Below the pieces are notes generated by a model. The model made no database searches and was not told where the DNA came from. It worked only from the letters and a program-made list of their open reading frames with translations. A DNA stretch of 7,961 nucleotides from an uncultured Acetatifactor sp. (lineage in GTDB: Bacteria > Bacillota > Clostridia > Lachnospirales > Lachnospiraceae), in assembly GCF_910585425.1 (NCBI RefSeq), contig NZ_CAJUCP010000084.1:1-7961 (forward strand), given 5' to 3'. Position 1 is the first letter of the stretch. Each line of letters starts with the position of its first letter. Made by a program: the position numbers and the translations under genes. Shown here piece by piece: positions 6,329 to 7,961 of the stretch.

Positions 6329-7936
6329 TTATTTACCCGCTTTCCTGAACAGGATCACATTCCAGGACAGGGGCTTTACATGGGTCTTCAGCACGCCGCC
6401 CTCAAAGGTTCCGCCCGGATTCTCCACAGGCCGGATGGCGTCCGGTTCCTCGAATGTGTTCCTGGCGTCCAGGTCGGCGGTATGCATCTCCTGATGTCCC
6501 GCGAACACATAGTCCTCAAAGCCCTTTACATCCAGGGTCAGAGGATACTCTTCCTCCTCGCTGCGGTTGATGGCGAACACCGCCAGCTGCTCCCGCTCCT
6601 TATCCCAGGCGGAGGCCGCGTCGATGTAGTTCACGCCCTCCTTGCCCGTATACTGGGAGGTGTCGTCTATGGCATAGCCGGGCATGTCGAAGGTCTCGCT
6701 CTCCACCGCGGTCTCCATGGAGGTTCCCCTGGCGTATTCCATCATCTGGCAGAAGGCGTAATGGGAAGCCGACTTCCACACATGGTCGTGGTTGGAGGCA
6801 CACAGCGCCCCCAGGCCTCCCGTCATGCAGCCGATCTTCACCCTGTCCGCATGGCGCAGGAACGCCAACTGGATGGAGAGCATGGACAGCATCTGCAGGA
6901 GATCCCCGCCGGGCCGGAAACGCTCTTCCATATTGTCGGGATCGTGGAGGATGTATTTCCTCTCCGGGTCGAACCTGTAGTGGGCCCGGACCATATTGTG
7001 GTAGCCGTAGCCCGGGTGCAGGGGCGTGTTGGGCCGGATCATGGCTCCGTACTCGTCGAAGGAGAGCATGATCTTCTTCGGGGAGCGGCATTTCGCCCCG
7101 ATCAGGTCGCAGAGCGCCACCTCCGTATTGATGAAATCCTCGTAGTAGACGGAGCCGCCCAGCAGCGCTTTCACGTCTCCGGGAGGCGCGCTGTGGTAAT
7201 GGTGCATGGAGAGATAGTCCACGGAATCATAGCATTCCTGGAGCACCGTCTCCTCCCACTGGGGATAATGGTCCATGAACAGCGCCGAGGAGGCGCACAC
7301 TGCCGTCTCGATGCGTCCATCAATCCACTTGATGGCCTTGGACACTTCGTTGGCCCGGACACCGTACCCTCTCGGATCCTTGTCCCAGGAGCCCAACTGC
7401 CAGGGGCCGTCCATCTCATTGCCCAAGTACCAGGTCTTCACGTCGTAGGGCTTCTCGTGGCCGTTCTTCCGGCGCAGGTCGGACCACCAGGTCCCGCCCT
7501 CATGGTTGGTGTACTCCACGATGTCCATGGCGTCCCGCATGTCCCCGGTGCCCAGGTTGATGGTGTAGAGGGGCTCCGCCCCCACCTTCTCCGTCCACTG
7601 CAGGTACTCGTCGTGGCCTACCTCATTTGTGATGTACTGGTGCCAGGCCGGGTCCAGCCTGACCTTCCGCTCTTCCTTAGGGCCGATGGAATCCTTCCAG
7701 CTCCAGGCAGACACGAAGTTCCCGCCTGGCAGGCGCACCGCCGGCATGTCCGTGGCCTTCAGGGCATCGATGAAGTCCCGCCGGAAGCCCTGTTCGTCGG
7801 CGGTGGGGTGTTTCGGGTTGAACATGGTGCCGTTCACCATGGTGCCGATGGGCTCCAGGAAGGTGCTGAACAATCTGGGAGAGATCTCCCCTGTCTCATA
7901 GCACGGATGGACCGTGATTTTTGCTTCTTTTGCCAT
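6329..7936 (-). CDS. GH51 alpha-L-arabinofuranosidase (divergent member)
   Basis: This 535-residue protein resembles GH51 retaining arabinofuranosidases, which remove terminal alpha-L-arabinofuranose from arabinoxylan and arabinan oligosaccharides. It has a (beta/alpha)8 barrel followed by a C-terminal beta domain (about residues 400-535). STFLEPIG (24-31) carries E28. RLPGGNFVSAW (68-78) follows. YLGNEMDGPW (170-179) carries the acid/base E174. LSFDEYG (291-297) carries the nucleophile E295. These positions are almost the same as E175 and E294 of the Geobacillus stearothermophilus enzyme. There is no signal peptide, so it is cytoplasmic. The ATG at 7936 has AGAAAGGAA five bases upstream. It is the first visible gene of the cluster. 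Oddities: DEYG replaces the usual DEWN after the nucleophile, MHHY replaces LHQY, and the AQLVN block appears as TGGLG near 372-376. Substrate preference may therefore differ from that of standard members. Confidence 0.92.
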   Translation of the reverse strand: MAKEAKITVHPCYETGEISPRLFSTFLEPIGTMVNGTMFNPKHPTADEQGFRRDFIDALKATDMPAVRLPGGNFVSAWSWKDSIGPKEERKVRLDPAWHQYITNEVGHDEYLQWTEKVGAEPLYTINLGTGDMRDAMDIVEYTNHEGGTWWSDLRRKNGHEKPYDVKTWYLGNEMDGPWQLGSWDKDPRGYGVRANEVSKAIKWIDGRIETAVCASSALFMDHYPQWEETVLQECYDSVDYLSMHHYHSAPPGDVKALLGGSVYYEDFINTEVALCDLIGAKCRSPKKIMLSFDEYGAMIRPNTPLHPGYGYHNMVRAHYRFDPERKYILHDPDNMEERFRPGGDLLQMLSMLSIQLAFLRHADRVKIGCMTGGLGALCASNHDHVWKSASHYAFCQMMEYARGTSMETAVESETFDMPGYAIDDTSQYTGKEGVNYIDAASAWDKEREQLAVFAINRSEEEEYPLTLDVKGFEDYVFAGHQEMHTADLDARNTFEEPDAIRPVENPGGTFEGGVLKTHVKPLSWNVILFRKAGK

Positions 7937-7961
7937 ATGTTTCCTTTCTGTCGTCTGTTCT

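Overview
The window reads as part of one carbohydrate-utilisation gene cluster from an anaerobic Firmicute, most likely a Clostridia or Lachnospiraceae-type gut bacterium. This is inferred from visibly GC-rich coding with G/C-ending codons, purine-rich GGAGG-type ribosome binding sites, no signal peptides on any enzyme, and the style of the enzymes. I cannot name a genus.

All five genes lie on the minus strand, so they are transcribed from right to left. In transcription order they are: a GH51 alpha-L-arabinofuranosidase (7936-6329); a right-handed parallel beta-helix protein that I read as a GH120-type beta-xylosidase relative (6223-4226, with a possible GTG start at 6307); a type-B carboxylesterase (4147-2621); a MATE-family multidrug and toxin exporter (2590-1181); and a GH43 glycosidase that starts at 1020 and runs off the left edge. 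The gaps are 105, 78, 30 and 160 nt. No Rho-independent terminator is visible in any gap, so a single operon is plausible. The 160-nt gap before GH43 is long enough for extra regulation. No promoter, regulator or sugar importer lies in the window, and only 25 nt upstream of the first gene are present.

The three glycosidases fit stepwise cytoplasmic trimming of imported arabinoxylan- or arabinan-type oligosaccharides. GH51 and GH43 would remove arabinose, or xylose in the case of GH43. The GH120-like protein would release xylose from the non-reducing end. The carboxylesterase could remove acyl or hydroxycinnamoyl decorations, and the MATE transporter could export a product or an unwanted aromatic. 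The last two roles are inference from context.

The points most worth checking are the GH120-type catalytic Asp/Glu pair in a protein that would usually be labelled only 'beta-helix', the altered active-site motifs in the GH51 enzyme, and the esterase plus MATE pair inside a hemicellulose cluster. No RNA genes, CRISPR arrays, insertion sequences or attachment sites were seen. Very long plus-strand reading frames exist opposite the real genes, but they are codon-usage shadows.
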